Source: Streptomyces sp. SCSIO 75703 (GTDB lineage: Bacteria; Actinomycetota; Actinomycetes; Streptomycetales; Streptomycetaceae). From it: DNA of 64,000 nt. The notes below the pieces were generated by a model. It ran no database searches. It was not told the DNA's origin and saw nothing but the letters and a program-made list of their open reading frames with translations. The stretch lies in assembly GCF_036607905.1 (NCBI RefSeq), contig NZ_CP144555.1, positions 5,146,001 through 5,210,000 of the forward strand, in the 5' to 3' direction. A program made the translations under genes and the position numbers. Below, piece after piece: positions 26,235 to 34,702 of this stretch. How positions within the stretch are numbered: the first letter of the stretch is position 1; each line of letters starts with the position of its first letter.

Positions 26235-27560
26235 GTGATCTCCCGAATCGATCTGCGCGGCGACGCCCTGCCCGAGGGACCCGCCCTGCGCGACCTGCTG
26301 CCCCGTGCCGACTTCGACGTCGAGGCCGCCCTGGAGAAGGTGCGCCCGATCTGCGAGGCCGTGCATCATCGGGGCGACGCGGCGCTGATCGACTTCGCCG
26401 AGCGGTTCGACGGTGTCACCCTGGACCGGGTCCGGGTCCCCGCCGAGGCCCTCGCCCGCGCCCTCGACGGCCTCGACCCGGCCGTCCGCGCGGCCCTGGA
26501 GGAGTCGATCCGCCGCGTCCGGCTCGTCCACCGCGCCCAGCGCCGCGAGACCCGCACCACCCAGGTCGTGCCCGGCGGCACGGTCACCGAGAAGTGGGTG
26601 CCGGTGCGCCGGGTCGGCCTCTACGCCCCCGGCGGCCGGTCGGTCTACCCGTCCTCCGTGGTGATGAACGCCGTGCCCGCCCAGGAGGCCGGCGTCGAGT
26701 CGATCGCGCTCGCCTCGCCCCCCCAGGCGGAGTTCGGCGGCCTGCCCCACCCGACCATCCTCGCCGCCTGCGCCCTGCTCGGCGTCGACGAGGTGTACGC
26801 GGCCGGCGGCGCCACCGCCGTCGCCATGTTCGCGTACGGCACCGAGTCCTGCCCGCCCGCCGACATGGTCACCGGCCCCGGCAACATCTGGGTCGCCGCC
26901 GCCAAGCGCTACTTCACCGGCCGCATCGGCATCGACGCCGAGGCCGGCCCCACCGAGATCGCGATCCTCGCCGACGACACCGCCGACCCGGCGCACCTGG
27001 CCTCCGACCTGATCAGCCAGGCCGAGCACGACCCGCTCGCGGCGGCCGTCCTGGTCACCGACTCCCCCCGGCTCGCCGACGCGGTCGAGAGGGAACTGGT
27101 CCCGCAGGTCGAGGCCACCAAGCACGTCGAGGACCGCATCCGCCCGGCGCTGGCCGGCCGCCAGTCCGCGATCGTCCTGGTCGACGGGGTGGAGGAGGGC
27201 CTGCGCGTGGTCGACGCCTACGGCGCCGAACACCTGGAGGTCCAGACCGCCGACGCCGCCGCGGTCGCCGACCGGGTCCGCAACGCCGGCGCGATCTTCG
27301 TCGGCCCCTGGTCCCCGGTCTCCCTCGGCGACTACGCGGCCGGCTCCAACCACGTCCTGCCCACCGGAGGGTGCGCCTGCCACTCCTCCGGGCTCTCCGT
27401 CCAGTCCTTCCTGCGCGGCATCCACGTCGTCGACTACACGAAGGACGCGCTCGCCGAGGTCGCCCACCACGTGGTGACCCTGGCGGAGGCGGAGGACCTG
27501 CCCGCGCACGGCGCGGCGGTCAAGGCACGGTTCGAGTGGAAGGTACCCGACGGCACGTGA
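26235..27560 (+). CDS. hisD: Histidinol dehydrogenase
   Basis: This cytoplasmic enzyme catalyses the last two steps of histidine synthesis, histidinol to histidine, with NAD+ and Zn2+. The 441-residue protein shows GGTVTEKWVPVRRVGLYAPGG in the first third, the conserved GPGNIWVAAAK, and the catalytic GPWSPVSLGDYAAGSNH region with its histidine base. GTG 26235 begins MISRIDLRGDALPEG and is preferred over upstream in-frame codons that would add a basic stretch lacking family similarity. It heads the his operon and overlaps hisC by 4 bp (GTGA). Confidence 0.97.
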   Translation: MISRIDLRGDALPEGPALRDLLPRADFDVEAALEKVRPICEAVHHRGDAALIDFAERFDGVTLDRVRVPAEALARALDGLDPAVRAALEESIRRVRLVHRAQRRETRTTQVVPGGTVTEKWVPVRRVGLYAPGGRSVYPSSVVMNAVPAQEAGVESIALASPPQAEFGGLPHPTILAACALLGVDEVYAAGGATAVAMFAYGTESCPPADMVTGPGNIWVAAAKRYFTGRIGIDAEAGPTEIAILADDTADPAHLASDLISQAEHDPLAAAVLVTDSPRLADAVERELVPQVEATKHVEDRIRPALAGRQSAIVLVDGVEEGLRVVDAYGAEHLEVQTADAAAVADRVRNAGAIFVGPWSPVSLGDYAAGSNHVLPTGGCACHSSGLSVQSFLRGIHVVDYTKDALAEVAHHVVTLAEAEDLPAHGAAVKARFEWKVPDGT

Positions 27561-28681
27561 CCGGCACCACACCCCCGACCCCCTGGGACACCCTCCCCGT
27601 CCGCGCGGAGCTGCGGGGCAAGTCCCCCTACGGCGCACCCCAACTGGACGTGCCCGTACGGCTGAACACCAACGAGAACCCCTACCCGCTCCCCGAGGAA
27701 CTGGTCGAGCGGATCACCGAGCGGGTCCGGGAGGCCGCCCGCGGCCTCAACCGCTACCCCGACCGGGACGCGGTCGAGCTGCGCACCCGGCTCGCCGCCT
27801 ACCTCACCGAGACCACCGGCCACCGGGTCGGCCTCGCCGAGGTCTGGGCGGCCAACGGCTCCAACGAGGTCATCCAGCAACTGCTCCAGACCTTCGGCGG
27901 CCCGGGGCGCACCGCGATCGGCTTCGAGCCCTCGTACTCCATGCACGCGCTGATCGCCCGCGGCACCGGCACGGGCTGGATCTCCGGCCCGCGCCGCGAG
28001 GACTTCACCATCGACGTGCCCGCCGCCGAGCGCGCGATCGCCGAGCACCGCCCGGACGTCGTCTTCGTCACCACGCCCAACAACCCGACCGGCAACTCGG
28101 TCCCGGCCGAGACCGTCCTCGCCCTGTACGAGGCCGCGCAGGCCGCCGGGCCGTCCATGGTGGTCGTCGACGAGGCGTACGTGGAGTTCAGCCACGGCGG
28201 CTCGCTGCTGCCACTGCTGGAGGGACGGCCCCACCTGGTCGTCTCCCGCACCATGTCGAAGGCGTTCGGCGCCGCGGGCCTGCGGCTCGGCTACCTCGCC
28301 GCGCACCCCGCGGTCGTCGACGCCGTCCAGCTCGTACGGTTGCCGTACCACCTGTCGGCCGTGACCCAGGCGACCGCGCTGGCCGCCCTGGAGCACACCG
28401 GCACCCTGCTGCGGTACGTCGAGCGGCTCAAGACCGAACGGGACCGGCTCGTCACCGAACTGCGCGCCCTCGGCTACGAGGTGACGGAGTCCGACGCGAA
28501 CTTCGTCCAGTTCGGCAGGTTCGACGACGCGCACGGCGTCTGGCGGAAGATCCTCGACCGGGGCGTCCTGGTCCGGGACAACGGCGTACCGGGGTGGCTG
28601 CGGGTGACCGCCGGCACCCCGCAGGAGAACGACGCGTTCCTCGACGCGGTCCGTGAACTGAAGAAGGAGCAGAGCGCATGA
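27557..28681 (+). CDS. hisC: Histidinol-phosphate aminotransferase
   Basis: This 374-residue pyridoxal-phosphate enzyme transfers an amino group from glutamate to imidazole acetol phosphate. Fold-type I features are LNTNENPYPLP, NGSNEVIQQL, TTPNNPTGN, DEAYVEF and SRTMSKAFGAAGLRLGY, where the lysine forms the Schiff base. The GTG start overlaps the hisD stop and the hisC stop overlaps hisB (ATGA), so translation of the three genes is coupled. Confidence 0.97.
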   Translation: MTGTTPPTPWDTLPVRAELRGKSPYGAPQLDVPVRLNTNENPYPLPEELVERITERVREAARGLNRYPDRDAVELRTRLAAYLTETTGHRVGLAEVWAANGSNEVIQQLLQTFGGPGRTAIGFEPSYSMHALIARGTGTGWISGPRREDFTIDVPAAERAIAEHRPDVVFVTTPNNPTGNSVPAETVLALYEAAQAAGPSMVVVDEAYVEFSHGGSLLPLLEGRPHLVVSRTMSKAFGAAGLRLGYLAAHPAVVDAVQLVRLPYHLSAVTQATALAALEHTGTLLRYVERLKTERDRLVTELRALGYEVTESDANFVQFGRFDDAHGVWRKILDRGVLVRDNGVPGWLRVTAGTPQENDAFLDAVRELKKEQSA

Positions 28682-29280
28682 CTCGCGAGGGTCGCACCGG
28701 AAGAATCGAACGCACCACCAAGGAGACCTCGGTCCTCGTCGAGATCGACCTCGACGGCACCGGCCGCACGGAGATCTCCACCGGCGTGGGCTTCTACGAC
28801 CACATGCTGGACCAGATCGGCCGCCACGGGCTCTTCGACCTGACCGTCAAGACCGAGGGCGACCTGCACATCGACTCCCACCACACCATCGAGGACACCG
28901 CCCTCGCGCTGGGCGGCGCCTTCCGGCAGGCCCTCGGCGACAAGGCGGGCATCTACCGCTTCGGCAACTGCACCGTCCCCCTGGACGAGTCGCTCGCCCA
29001 GGTCACCGTCGACCTGTCCGGCCGCCCCTACCTCGTGCACACCGAGCCCGAGAAGATGGCGCCGATGATCGGCGAGTACGACACCACGATGACCCGGCAC
29101 ATCCTGGAGTCCTTCGTCGCCCAGGCGCAGATCGCGCTGCACGTGCACGTGCCCTACGGGCGCAACGCGCACCACATCGTGGAATGCCAGTTCAAGGCGC
29201 TGGCGCGGGCCCTGCGCTACGCGTGCGAGCGGGACCCGCGCGCGGAGGGCATCATCCCGTCCACGAAGGGCGCCCTGTAA
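28678..29280 (+). CDS. hisB: Imidazoleglycerol-phosphate dehydratase
   Basis: This 200-residue manganese enzyme converts IGP to imidazole acetol phosphate. It is the monofunctional type without the N-terminal phosphatase half found in enterobacterial HisB. Metal-binding motifs DSHHTIEDTALALG and the later RNAHHIVECQFKALARAL are present. ATG 28678 overlaps the hisC stop. The separate histidinol-phosphatase is not in this window. Confidence 0.97.
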   Translation: MTREGRTGRIERTTKETSVLVEIDLDGTGRTEISTGVGFYDHMLDQIGRHGLFDLTVKTEGDLHIDSHHTIEDTALALGGAFRQALGDKAGIYRFGNCTVPLDESLAQVTVDLSGRPYLVHTEPEKMAPMIGEYDTTMTRHILESFVAQAQIALHVHVPYGRNAHHIVECQFKALARALRYACERDPRAEGIIPSTKGAL

Positions 29281-29283
29281 GCC

Positions 29284-29448
29284 ATGAACGGTTCGTCCAC
29301 CGCCCTGATCGTCGTGGGCCTCTTCTTCCTCGGCGGGGTCATCTCCTTCGCCCGGCAGAAGATGCCCAAGGGGCTCATCGTGCTGCTGTCCATCGGCGCC
29401 GGGATGTGCCTGTTCGCCGGCGCGCTGCGCCTGGAGGTGTGGAATTGA
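29284..29448 (+). CDS. Small membrane protein within the his operon
   Basis: This 54-residue frame begins MNGSSTALIVVG and has two membrane helices (about 6-22 and 30-47) separated by SFARQKMPKG. Its start is 3 bp after the hisB stop and its stop overlaps the hisH start region (ATTGA), so it is embedded in the operon. The codon bias is that of its neighbours. Role unknown; a helper for a membrane-linked step or a regulator are both speculative. Confidence 0.85.
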   Translation: MNGSSTALIVVGLFFLGGVISFARQKMPKGLIVLLSIGAGMCLFAGALRLEVWN

Positions 29449-30125
29449 GCACCGCCGCGACGCCCGCGCCCCGCGCGGGCACCGCGAGGACGGCGAAGAG
29501 GGTGGTCGTCTTCGACTACGGCTTCGGCAACGTCCGCTCCGCCGAGCGCGCCCTCGCCCGCGCGGGCGCCGACGTCGAGATCACCCGTGACTTCGACGCG
29601 GCCATGAACGCCGACGGGCTCCTCGTCCCCGGCGTCGGCGCCTTCGCCGCCTGCATGCGCGGGCTGAAGGAGGCGCGCGGCGACTGGGTCGTCGACCGCC
29701 GGCTGGCCGGGGGACGCCCGGTCCTCGGCATCTGCGTCGGCATGCAGGTGCTGTTCGCCCGCGGCATCGAGCACGGCGAGGAGACCGAGGGCCTGGACGA
29801 GTGGCCCGGCACGGTCGGACCGCTGCGCGCCGGCGTGGTGCCCCACATGGGCTGGAACACGGTCGAGGCGCCCGCCGGCTCCCGGCTCTTCGCCGGCGTG
29901 GACGCCGGTGCCCGCTTCTACTTCGTGCACTCCTACGCCGTCCACGACTGGACGCTGGAGACGCACAACCCCGCCTTCGCCGCCCCGCGGGTCGCCTGGA
30001 CCACCCACGGCGAGCCCTTCGTCGCCGCCGTGGAGAACGGCGCCCTGTGGGCCACCCAGTTCCACCCCGAGAAGTCCGGCGACGCCGGAGCCCAGCTCCT
30101 CACCAACTGGATCGAGACCCTGTAG
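29445..30125 (+). CDS. hisH: Imidazole glycerol phosphate synthase, glutaminase subunit
   Basis: HisH supplies ammonia from glutamine to HisF. The 226-residue protein has a 16-residue N-terminal extension, then VVVFDYGFGNVRS. The nucleophile cysteine lies in GICVGMQVLF and the His-Glu pair in TQFHPEKSG, completing a class I glutaminase triad. The start is TTG 29445, because GGAGG at 29433-29437 is 7 bases upstream; GTG 29439 is the alternative. The partner hisF lies at 31,251. Confidence 0.95.
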   Translation: MSTAATPAPRAGTARTAKRVVVFDYGFGNVRSAERALARAGADVEITRDFDAAMNADGLLVPGVGAFAACMRGLKEARGDWVVDRRLAGGRPVLGICVGMQVLFARGIEHGEETEGLDEWPGTVGPLRAGVVPHMGWNTVEAPAGSRLFAGVDAGARFYFVHSYAVHDWTLETHNPAFAAPRVAWTTHGEPFVAAVENGALWATQFHPEKSGDAGAQLLTNWIETL

Positions 30126-30127
30126 AG

Positions 30128-30853
30128 ATGAGCACGCTCGAACTCCTCCCCGCCGTCGACGTCCGCGACGGCCAGGCCGTCCGCCTCGTGCACGGCGAGT
30201 CCGGCACCGAGACCTCGTACGGCTCCCCGCTGGACGCGGCCCTGGCCTGGCAGCGCTCCGGCGCCGAGTGGCTGCACCTCGTCGACCTGGACGCCGCCTT
30301 CGGCACCGGCGACAACCGTGAGCTGATCGCCGAGGTCGCCGGGGCGATGGACATCAAGGTCGAACTGTCCGGCGGCATCCGCGACGACGACACCCTCGCC
30401 GCCGCCCTCGCCACCGGCTGCACCCGCGTCAACCTCGGCACCGCCGCCCTGGAGACCCCCGAATGGGTGGCCCGGATCATCGCCGAGCACGGCGACCGGA
30501 TCGCCGTCGGCCTCGACGTCCGAGGCACCACCCTGCGCGGACGCGGCTGGACCCGCGACGGCGGCGACCTCTACGAGACGCTGGAGCGCCTCGACAAGGA
30601 GGGCTGCGCCCGCTACGTCGTCACCGACATCGCCAAGGACGGCACCCTCCAGGGCCCCAACCTGGAACTGCTGAGGAACGTCTGCGCGGCCACCGACCGC
30701 CCCGTCGTCGCCTCCGGCGGCGTCTCCTCCCTCGACGACCTGCGTGCCATCGCCGCACTCGTCCCCCTGGGTGTCGAGGGCGCCATCGTCGGGAAGGCCC
30801 TGTACGCGAAGGCGTTCACCCTGGAAGAGGCCCTGGAGGCTGTGTCCCGATGA
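30128..30853 (+). CDS. priA: Bifunctional HisA/TrpF isomerase
   Basis: PriA is a 241-residue (beta-alpha)8 barrel that isomerises both ProFAR (histidine pathway) and phosphoribosylanthranilate (tryptophan pathway). Catalytic acids are in LPAVDVRDGQ at the N-terminus and VTDIAKDGTL at the far end. The sequence alone cannot separate HisA from PriA; the assignment rests on family knowledge in Streptomyces and on the absence of trpF from the trp genes at 34.7-41.6 kb. The GTG-free ATG 30128 follows hisH by 2 bp and its stop overlaps the next ATG. Confidence 0.93.
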   Translation: MSTLELLPAVDVRDGQAVRLVHGESGTETSYGSPLDAALAWQRSGAEWLHLVDLDAAFGTGDNRELIAEVAGAMDIKVELSGGIRDDDTLAAALATGCTRVNLGTAALETPEWVARIIAEHGDRIAVGLDVRGTTLRGRGWTRDGGDLYETLERLDKEGCARYVVTDIAKDGTLQGPNLELLRNVCAATDRPVVASGGVSSLDDLRAIAALVPLGVEGAIVGKALYAKAFTLEEALEAVSR

Positions 30854-31254
30854 CGTCCGAGGCCGTACGGCGCGTGCAGGGCGGAAGCCCCTGGGAGGAG
30901 TCCTTCGGTTTCGCGCGTGCCGTCGCGGCGGGCGACCGCGTCCTGGTGGCCGGCACCACGGCCTTCCGGGGCGCCGTGCTCTACGGCGAGGGCGACCCGT
31001 ACGAGCAGACCAAGGTGGCCTTCACCACCGCGGTCGAGGCGATCGGCGGGTTCGGACTCGGCATCGACGCCGTGATCCGCACCCGCCTGTACCTGGCACA
31101 CGCCCGCGACGTCGACGAGGTGGGCCGCGCCCACAAGGAGCTGTTCGACTCCGTGCGCCCGGCCACGACCCTGCTGGTCGTGGAGGGCTTCGTCGACTCG
31201 CGGATCCTGGTGTCGGTGGAAGTCGAAGCATTCAGAGGAGCCGTGAACCCATGA
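30850..31254 (+). CDS. RidA/YjgF-family protein
   Basis: This 134-residue protein has the chorismate-mutase-like RidA fold, with GTTAFRGAVLYGEGDPYEQT, the conserved arginine in IRTRLYLAH and the C-terminal VEVEAFRG. RidA proteins hydrolyse reactive enamines and imines formed by PLP enzymes. Its overlap with priA (ATGA) and with hisF (ATGA) places it inside the his operon, where it could handle intermediates; that is inference. Confidence 0.92.
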   Translation: MTSEAVRRVQGGSPWEESFGFARAVAAGDRVLVAGTTAFRGAVLYGEGDPYEQTKVAFTTAVEAIGGFGLGIDAVIRTRLYLAHARDVDEVGRAHKELFDSVRPATTLLVVEGFVDSRILVSVEVEAFRGAVNP

Positions 31255-32006
31255 CCCTGGCGGTCCGAGTCATCCCCTGCCTGGACGTCGACAACGGCCG
31301 GGTCGTCAAGGGGGTCAACTTCCGGAACCTGCGCGACGCGGGCGACCCGGTCGAGATGGCGAAGGTCTACGACGCCGAGGGCGCCGACGAGCTGACCTTC
31401 CTGGACATCACCGCCTCCTCCGGCGACCGCGAGACCACCTACGACGTGGTGCGCCGCACCGCCGAGCAGGTCTTCATCCCGCTCACCGTCGGCGGCGGCG
31501 TGCGCACCGCCGACGACGTCGACCGGCTGCTGCGCTCCGGCGCGGACAAGGTGGGCGTCAACACGGCCGCCATCGGCCGCCCCGACCTGATCCGCGAGAT
31601 CGCCGAACGTTTCGGCCGGCAGGTCCTCGTCCTGTCGGTCGACGCCCGGCGCACCGAGGCGGGCACCTTCGAGGTGACCACCCACGGCGGCCGCCGCGGC
31701 ACCGGCATCGACGCGGTGGAGTGGGCGCACCGCGCCGCCGAACTGGGCGCCGGCGAGATCCTGCTCAACTCGATGGACGCCGACGGCACCAAGGACGGCT
31801 ACGACCTGGAGATGATCGCGGCCGTGCGCGAGCACGTCTCCGTCCCGGTCATCGCCTCCGGCGGCGCCGGCAGGCTCGCCGACTTCCCGCCGGCCGTCGC
31901 CGCGGGCGCGGACGCGGTCCTCGCCGCCTCCGTCTTCCACTTCGGCGACCTGCGCATCGGCCAGGTCAAGGAAGCCCTGCGCGAGGCGGGCCACCCGGTC
32001 CGCTAG
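31251..32006 (+). CDS. hisF: Imidazole glycerol phosphate synthase, cyclase subunit
   Basis: HisF joins ammonia from HisH to PRFAR to form IGP and AICAR. The 251-residue barrel begins VRVIPCLDVDNGRVVKG, with the catalytic Asp in CLDV and the second in NSMDADGTKDGYD. The ATG overlaps the ridA stop. It is the last gene of the operon and is followed by a strong hairpin. Confidence 0.97.
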   Translation: MTLAVRVIPCLDVDNGRVVKGVNFRNLRDAGDPVEMAKVYDAEGADELTFLDITASSGDRETTYDVVRRTAEQVFIPLTVGGGVRTADDVDRLLRSGADKVGVNTAAIGRPDLIREIAERFGRQVLVLSVDARRTEAGTFEVTTHGGRRGTGIDAVEWAHRAAELGAGEILLNSMDADGTKDGYDLEMIAAVREHVSVPVIASGGAGRLADFPPAVAAGADAVLAASVFHFGDLRIGQVKEALREAGHPVR

Positions 32007-32027
32007 GACCTCCCCCCGCCCGCACCA

Positions 32028-32059
32028 CGGGCCCCGGCCGCGGAACCGGCCGGGGCCCG
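32028..32059 (+). terminator. his operon terminator
   Basis: A perfect 13-bp stem CGGGCCCCGGCCG / CGGCCGGGGCCCG with a 6-nt loop CGGAAC begins 22 bp after the hisF stop. It separates the his operon from the MFS gene. Confidence 0.8.
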
Positions 32060-32122
32060 CTCCGTGCCCGTACGGGTGCGCCCCGTACGCGCACCCGTCC
32101 CGTGTCTGAGAGGACCGCGTCC

Positions 32123-33397
32123 GTGCCGGACACGCTGACCGCCCCGGCGGCCCCCGCCGCCCGGCCCGCCCACCGCGACGCCAACGTCCTGCGCTGGGTC
32201 GCCGCCTACACCGCCTCCATGCTGGGCGACACCGTCTTCTTCCTGGCCCTGGCCTGGGCCGCCGTGCGCCACGGCAGCCCGGCCCAGGCCGGACTGGTCA
32301 TGGCGGTGGGCGCGGCGCCCCGGGCGCTGCTCATGCTCGGCGGCGGGGTGATCGTCGACCGGCTGGGACCGCGCCGGGTCGTCATCGGCAGCGACGCGGT
32401 GCGCTGCGTGGCCGTCCTCACCGTCGCCGCGCTGCTGTGGGCGGCCGACCCCGGGCTGTGGGCGCTCGCCCTGCTCGCGGTCGTCTTCGGCACGGTGGAC
32501 GCGCTCTTCCTGCCCGCCGTCGGCGCCCTGCCGCCCCGTATCACCGGCAAGGACCAGCTCGCCCGCGTCCAGGGGATGCGCGGTCTCGCCGTCCGCATCG
32601 CCTCGGTCGTCGGTGCCCCGCTCGGCGGCCTCGCCGTGGCGGCCGGCGGCGCGGCGGCGGCCTTCGCCTGCGCCGGACTGCTGATCGCGCTCTCCGTCCC
32701 GCTGCTGGTCTCCGTACGGATGCGCCCCCTGCCGCCGCCCGACGCCGACGCCGACGCCGGTGCCGACGCCGGTGCCGGGCCGGGCGGCACCGCCTGGCGG
32801 GACCTGCGGGCCGGACTGGTCTACGTCCGCCGGCACCGCGTCCTCGGACCGCTCATGCTGGCCATCGCCCTCGGCGACCTCGGCTTCGCCGGCCCGCTGA
32901 ACGTGGGGCTCGCCCTCCTCGCCGACGAACGCGGCTGGGGCGCCTCCGGCATGGGCTGGGTGCTGGGCGGCTTCGGGGCGGGAGCGGGCGCCGCCGCCCT
33001 GCTGCTGGCCGTCCGGGGGCGCGTGCCGCGCGCCGGGTACGCCGTCGCGGGCGCGATCATCCCGGGCGCCGCCGCCATCGGGGCGCTGGCGCACGCGCCC
33101 GGCCTGCCCGTCGCCGTCGGCGTCGCGCTCCTGGTCGGGCTGCTCGCCGGGCTCAGCGGCGCGCTGTGCGGGGCCCTGCTCCAGACCCAGTCGGACCCGG
33201 CCTACCTGGGCCGCGTCACCGCGGTCGGCGGCCTTGTCAGCCTGGGCGTCGCCCCGCTGGGCATGCCGCTGTCCGCCGCCGCCATCGGCCTGTGGGGCAC
33301 CGGCCCGGTCTTCGCCGTCAGCGCCGCGGTCTGCGGGCTCGGCGGCGTCGTCGTCCTGTGCGCCCCGGCCCTGCGACGGGCCGAACTGCCGGGGTAG
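32123..33397 (+). CDS. MFS transporter
   Basis: This 424-residue membrane protein has about 12 helices. Between helices 2 and 3 is the loop GGGVIVDRLGPRRVVI, a form of the MFS motif A, and a long acidic central loop (DADADAGADAGAG) separates the halves. It probably exports drugs or metabolites; substrate unknown. I chose GTG 32123 because GAGAGGA is 8 bases upstream; GTG 32102 would add seven residues and has no site. Confidence 0.88.
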   Translation: MPDTLTAPAAPAARPAHRDANVLRWVAAYTASMLGDTVFFLALAWAAVRHGSPAQAGLVMAVGAAPRALLMLGGGVIVDRLGPRRVVIGSDAVRCVAVLTVAALLWAADPGLWALALLAVVFGTVDALFLPAVGALPPRITGKDQLARVQGMRGLAVRIASVVGAPLGGLAVAAGGAAAAFACAGLLIALSVPLLVSVRMRPLPPPDADADAGADAGAGPGGTAWRDLRAGLVYVRRHRVLGPLMLAIALGDLGFAGPLNVGLALLADERGWGASGMGWVLGGFGAGAGAAALLLAVRGRVPRAGYAVAGAIIPGAAAIGALAHAPGLPVAVGVALLVGLLAGLSGALCGALLQTQSDPAYLGRVTAVGGLVSLGVAPLGMPLSAAAIGLWGTGPVFAVSAAVCGLGGVVVLCAPALRRAELPG

Positions 33398-33560
33398 GGC
33401 GGGCCGGGGCCGGTGGCCGAGAGCGCGCGGCCCGTCGCCGGGCGCGGGCCGCCCTCCCGAGCGCCGGGGCGGGCGCCCGCGGGGACCCGGGCACGCCGTA
33501 CGGGCCGCCCGGCCGGGTGACGGACCCGTACGCCCGGCCGTACCGCCGCGGCGGCGCCCG

Positions 33561-34196
33561 TCAGATGCCGAGCCGCCTCGACTCCCGCAGCCGGGCGATC
33601 GCGTCCTCGTCGCCCGCCAGCTCCACCGTCGCCGCGCTCTGCCGTCCGGAGGAGAAGAGCAGCAGCTCCGACGGCTCGCCGGTCGCCGTCACCACCGGCG
33701 TGCCGCGGTGGGCGACGGCCGTCTGGCCGTTGGGGCGGCGCAGCACCAGCCCGGTCGGGATGCCGCGGCCCATCAGCCGCGCCACCTTCTCCAGCCGCGA
33801 CCACAGCGCGTCCTGGAAGACGGGGTCCAGCTCGCGCGGCGACCACTGCGGCTGGGCCCGGCGCACGTCCTCGGCGTGGACGTAGAACTCCACCGTGTTC
33901 GCCGCCTCGTCGACCTGCTTGAGCGAGAACGGCGAGAACCGCGGCGGACCGCTGCGGACCAGCCGGATCAGCTCCGCGTACGGCCGCGCCCGGTACTCCT
34001 CGCTCACCCGGTCCAGCCGGGCGGCCAGCGGCTTGACCAGGGCACCGCCCGCCGCGTCGGGCCGCCGCTCGCGCACCACCACGTGCACGGCGAGATCCCG
34101 CGTCCGCCAGCCCTCGCACAGCGTCGGGGCGTCCGGGCCCGCCGTCTCCAACAGGTCGGCCAGCAGAAGTCGTTCACGCTTGGCGAAAGTCGACAT
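33561..34196 (-). CDS. TIGR03085/maleylpyruvate-isomerase-like DinB-fold protein
   Basis: This 211-residue cytoplasmic protein has a four-helix DinB-like fold, with LCEGWRTRDLAVHVVVRERRPD and EFYVHAEDVRRAQ carrying the histidines that bind a metal in the family. A C-terminal SCP2-like segment (GEPSELLLFSSGRQSA) follows. Relatives use mycothiol or similar thiols, but this protein's reaction is unknown. It is divergent from hisI. Confidence 0.85.
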   Translation of the reverse strand: MSTFAKRERLLLADLLETAGPDAPTLCEGWRTRDLAVHVVVRERRPDAAGGALVKPLAARLDRVSEEYRARPYAELIRLVRSGPPRFSPFSLKQVDEAANTVEFYVHAEDVRRAQPQWSPRELDPVFQDALWSRLEKVARLMGRGIPTGLVLRRPNGQTAVAHRGTPVVTATGEPSELLLFSSGRQSAATVELAGDEDAIARLRESRRLGI

Positions 34197-34277
34197 GCGC
34201 CCAGCCTACGACCGCCGCCCGGGTCCGCCCAGTGGACGGCGCCGGGGCGCGCGGGACGGGCGCGGCACAATGGCCCC

Positions 34278-34691
34278 ATGACCAGCAGCTTCCCCCGGCG
34301 GCCCAGCCCGCTCGCCCCGGAGATCGCCGCGCGCCTCAAGCGCGGCCCCGACGGCCTCCTGCCCGCCATCGCCCAGCAGTACGACACCGGCGAGGTGCTC
34401 ATGCTCGGCTGGATGGACGACGAGGCCCTGCACCGCACGCTGACCACGGGCCGCTGCACCTACTGGTCGCGCAGCCGCGGGGAGTACTGGGTCAAGGGCG
34501 ACACCTCCGGGCACGTCCAGTGGGTCAAGTCCGTCGCCCTCGACTGCGACGCGGACACCGTCCTGGTCCGGGTCGACCAGGTCGGCGCCGCCTGCCACAC
34601 CGGCGCCCGCACCTGCTTCGACGCCGACGTCCTCCTCGACGCCCGGCCGGACGGCGGCACGCACGCCGGTCCCGCCGCCGCGGATCAGTAG
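34278..34691 (+). CDS. hisI: Phosphoribosyl-AMP cyclohydrolase
   Basis: This 137-residue zinc enzyme opens the purine ring of phosphoribosyl-AMP, the third step of histidine synthesis. Zinc/Mg motifs are YWSRSRGEYWVKGDTSGH, CDADTVLVRVDQ and CHTGARTCF. It is the monofunctional form (the HisE pyrophosphatase is separate). It sits 11 bp before trpE, so a his gene and a trp gene probably share a transcript. Confidence 0.95.
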   Translation: MTSSFPRRPSPLAPEIAARLKRGPDGLLPAIAQQYDTGEVLMLGWMDDEALHRTLTTGRCTYWSRSRGEYWVKGDTSGHVQWVKSVALDCDADTVLVRVDQVGAACHTGARTCFDADVLLDARPDGGTHAGPAAADQ

Positions 34692-34702
34692 GGTCGGCCG
34701 CC

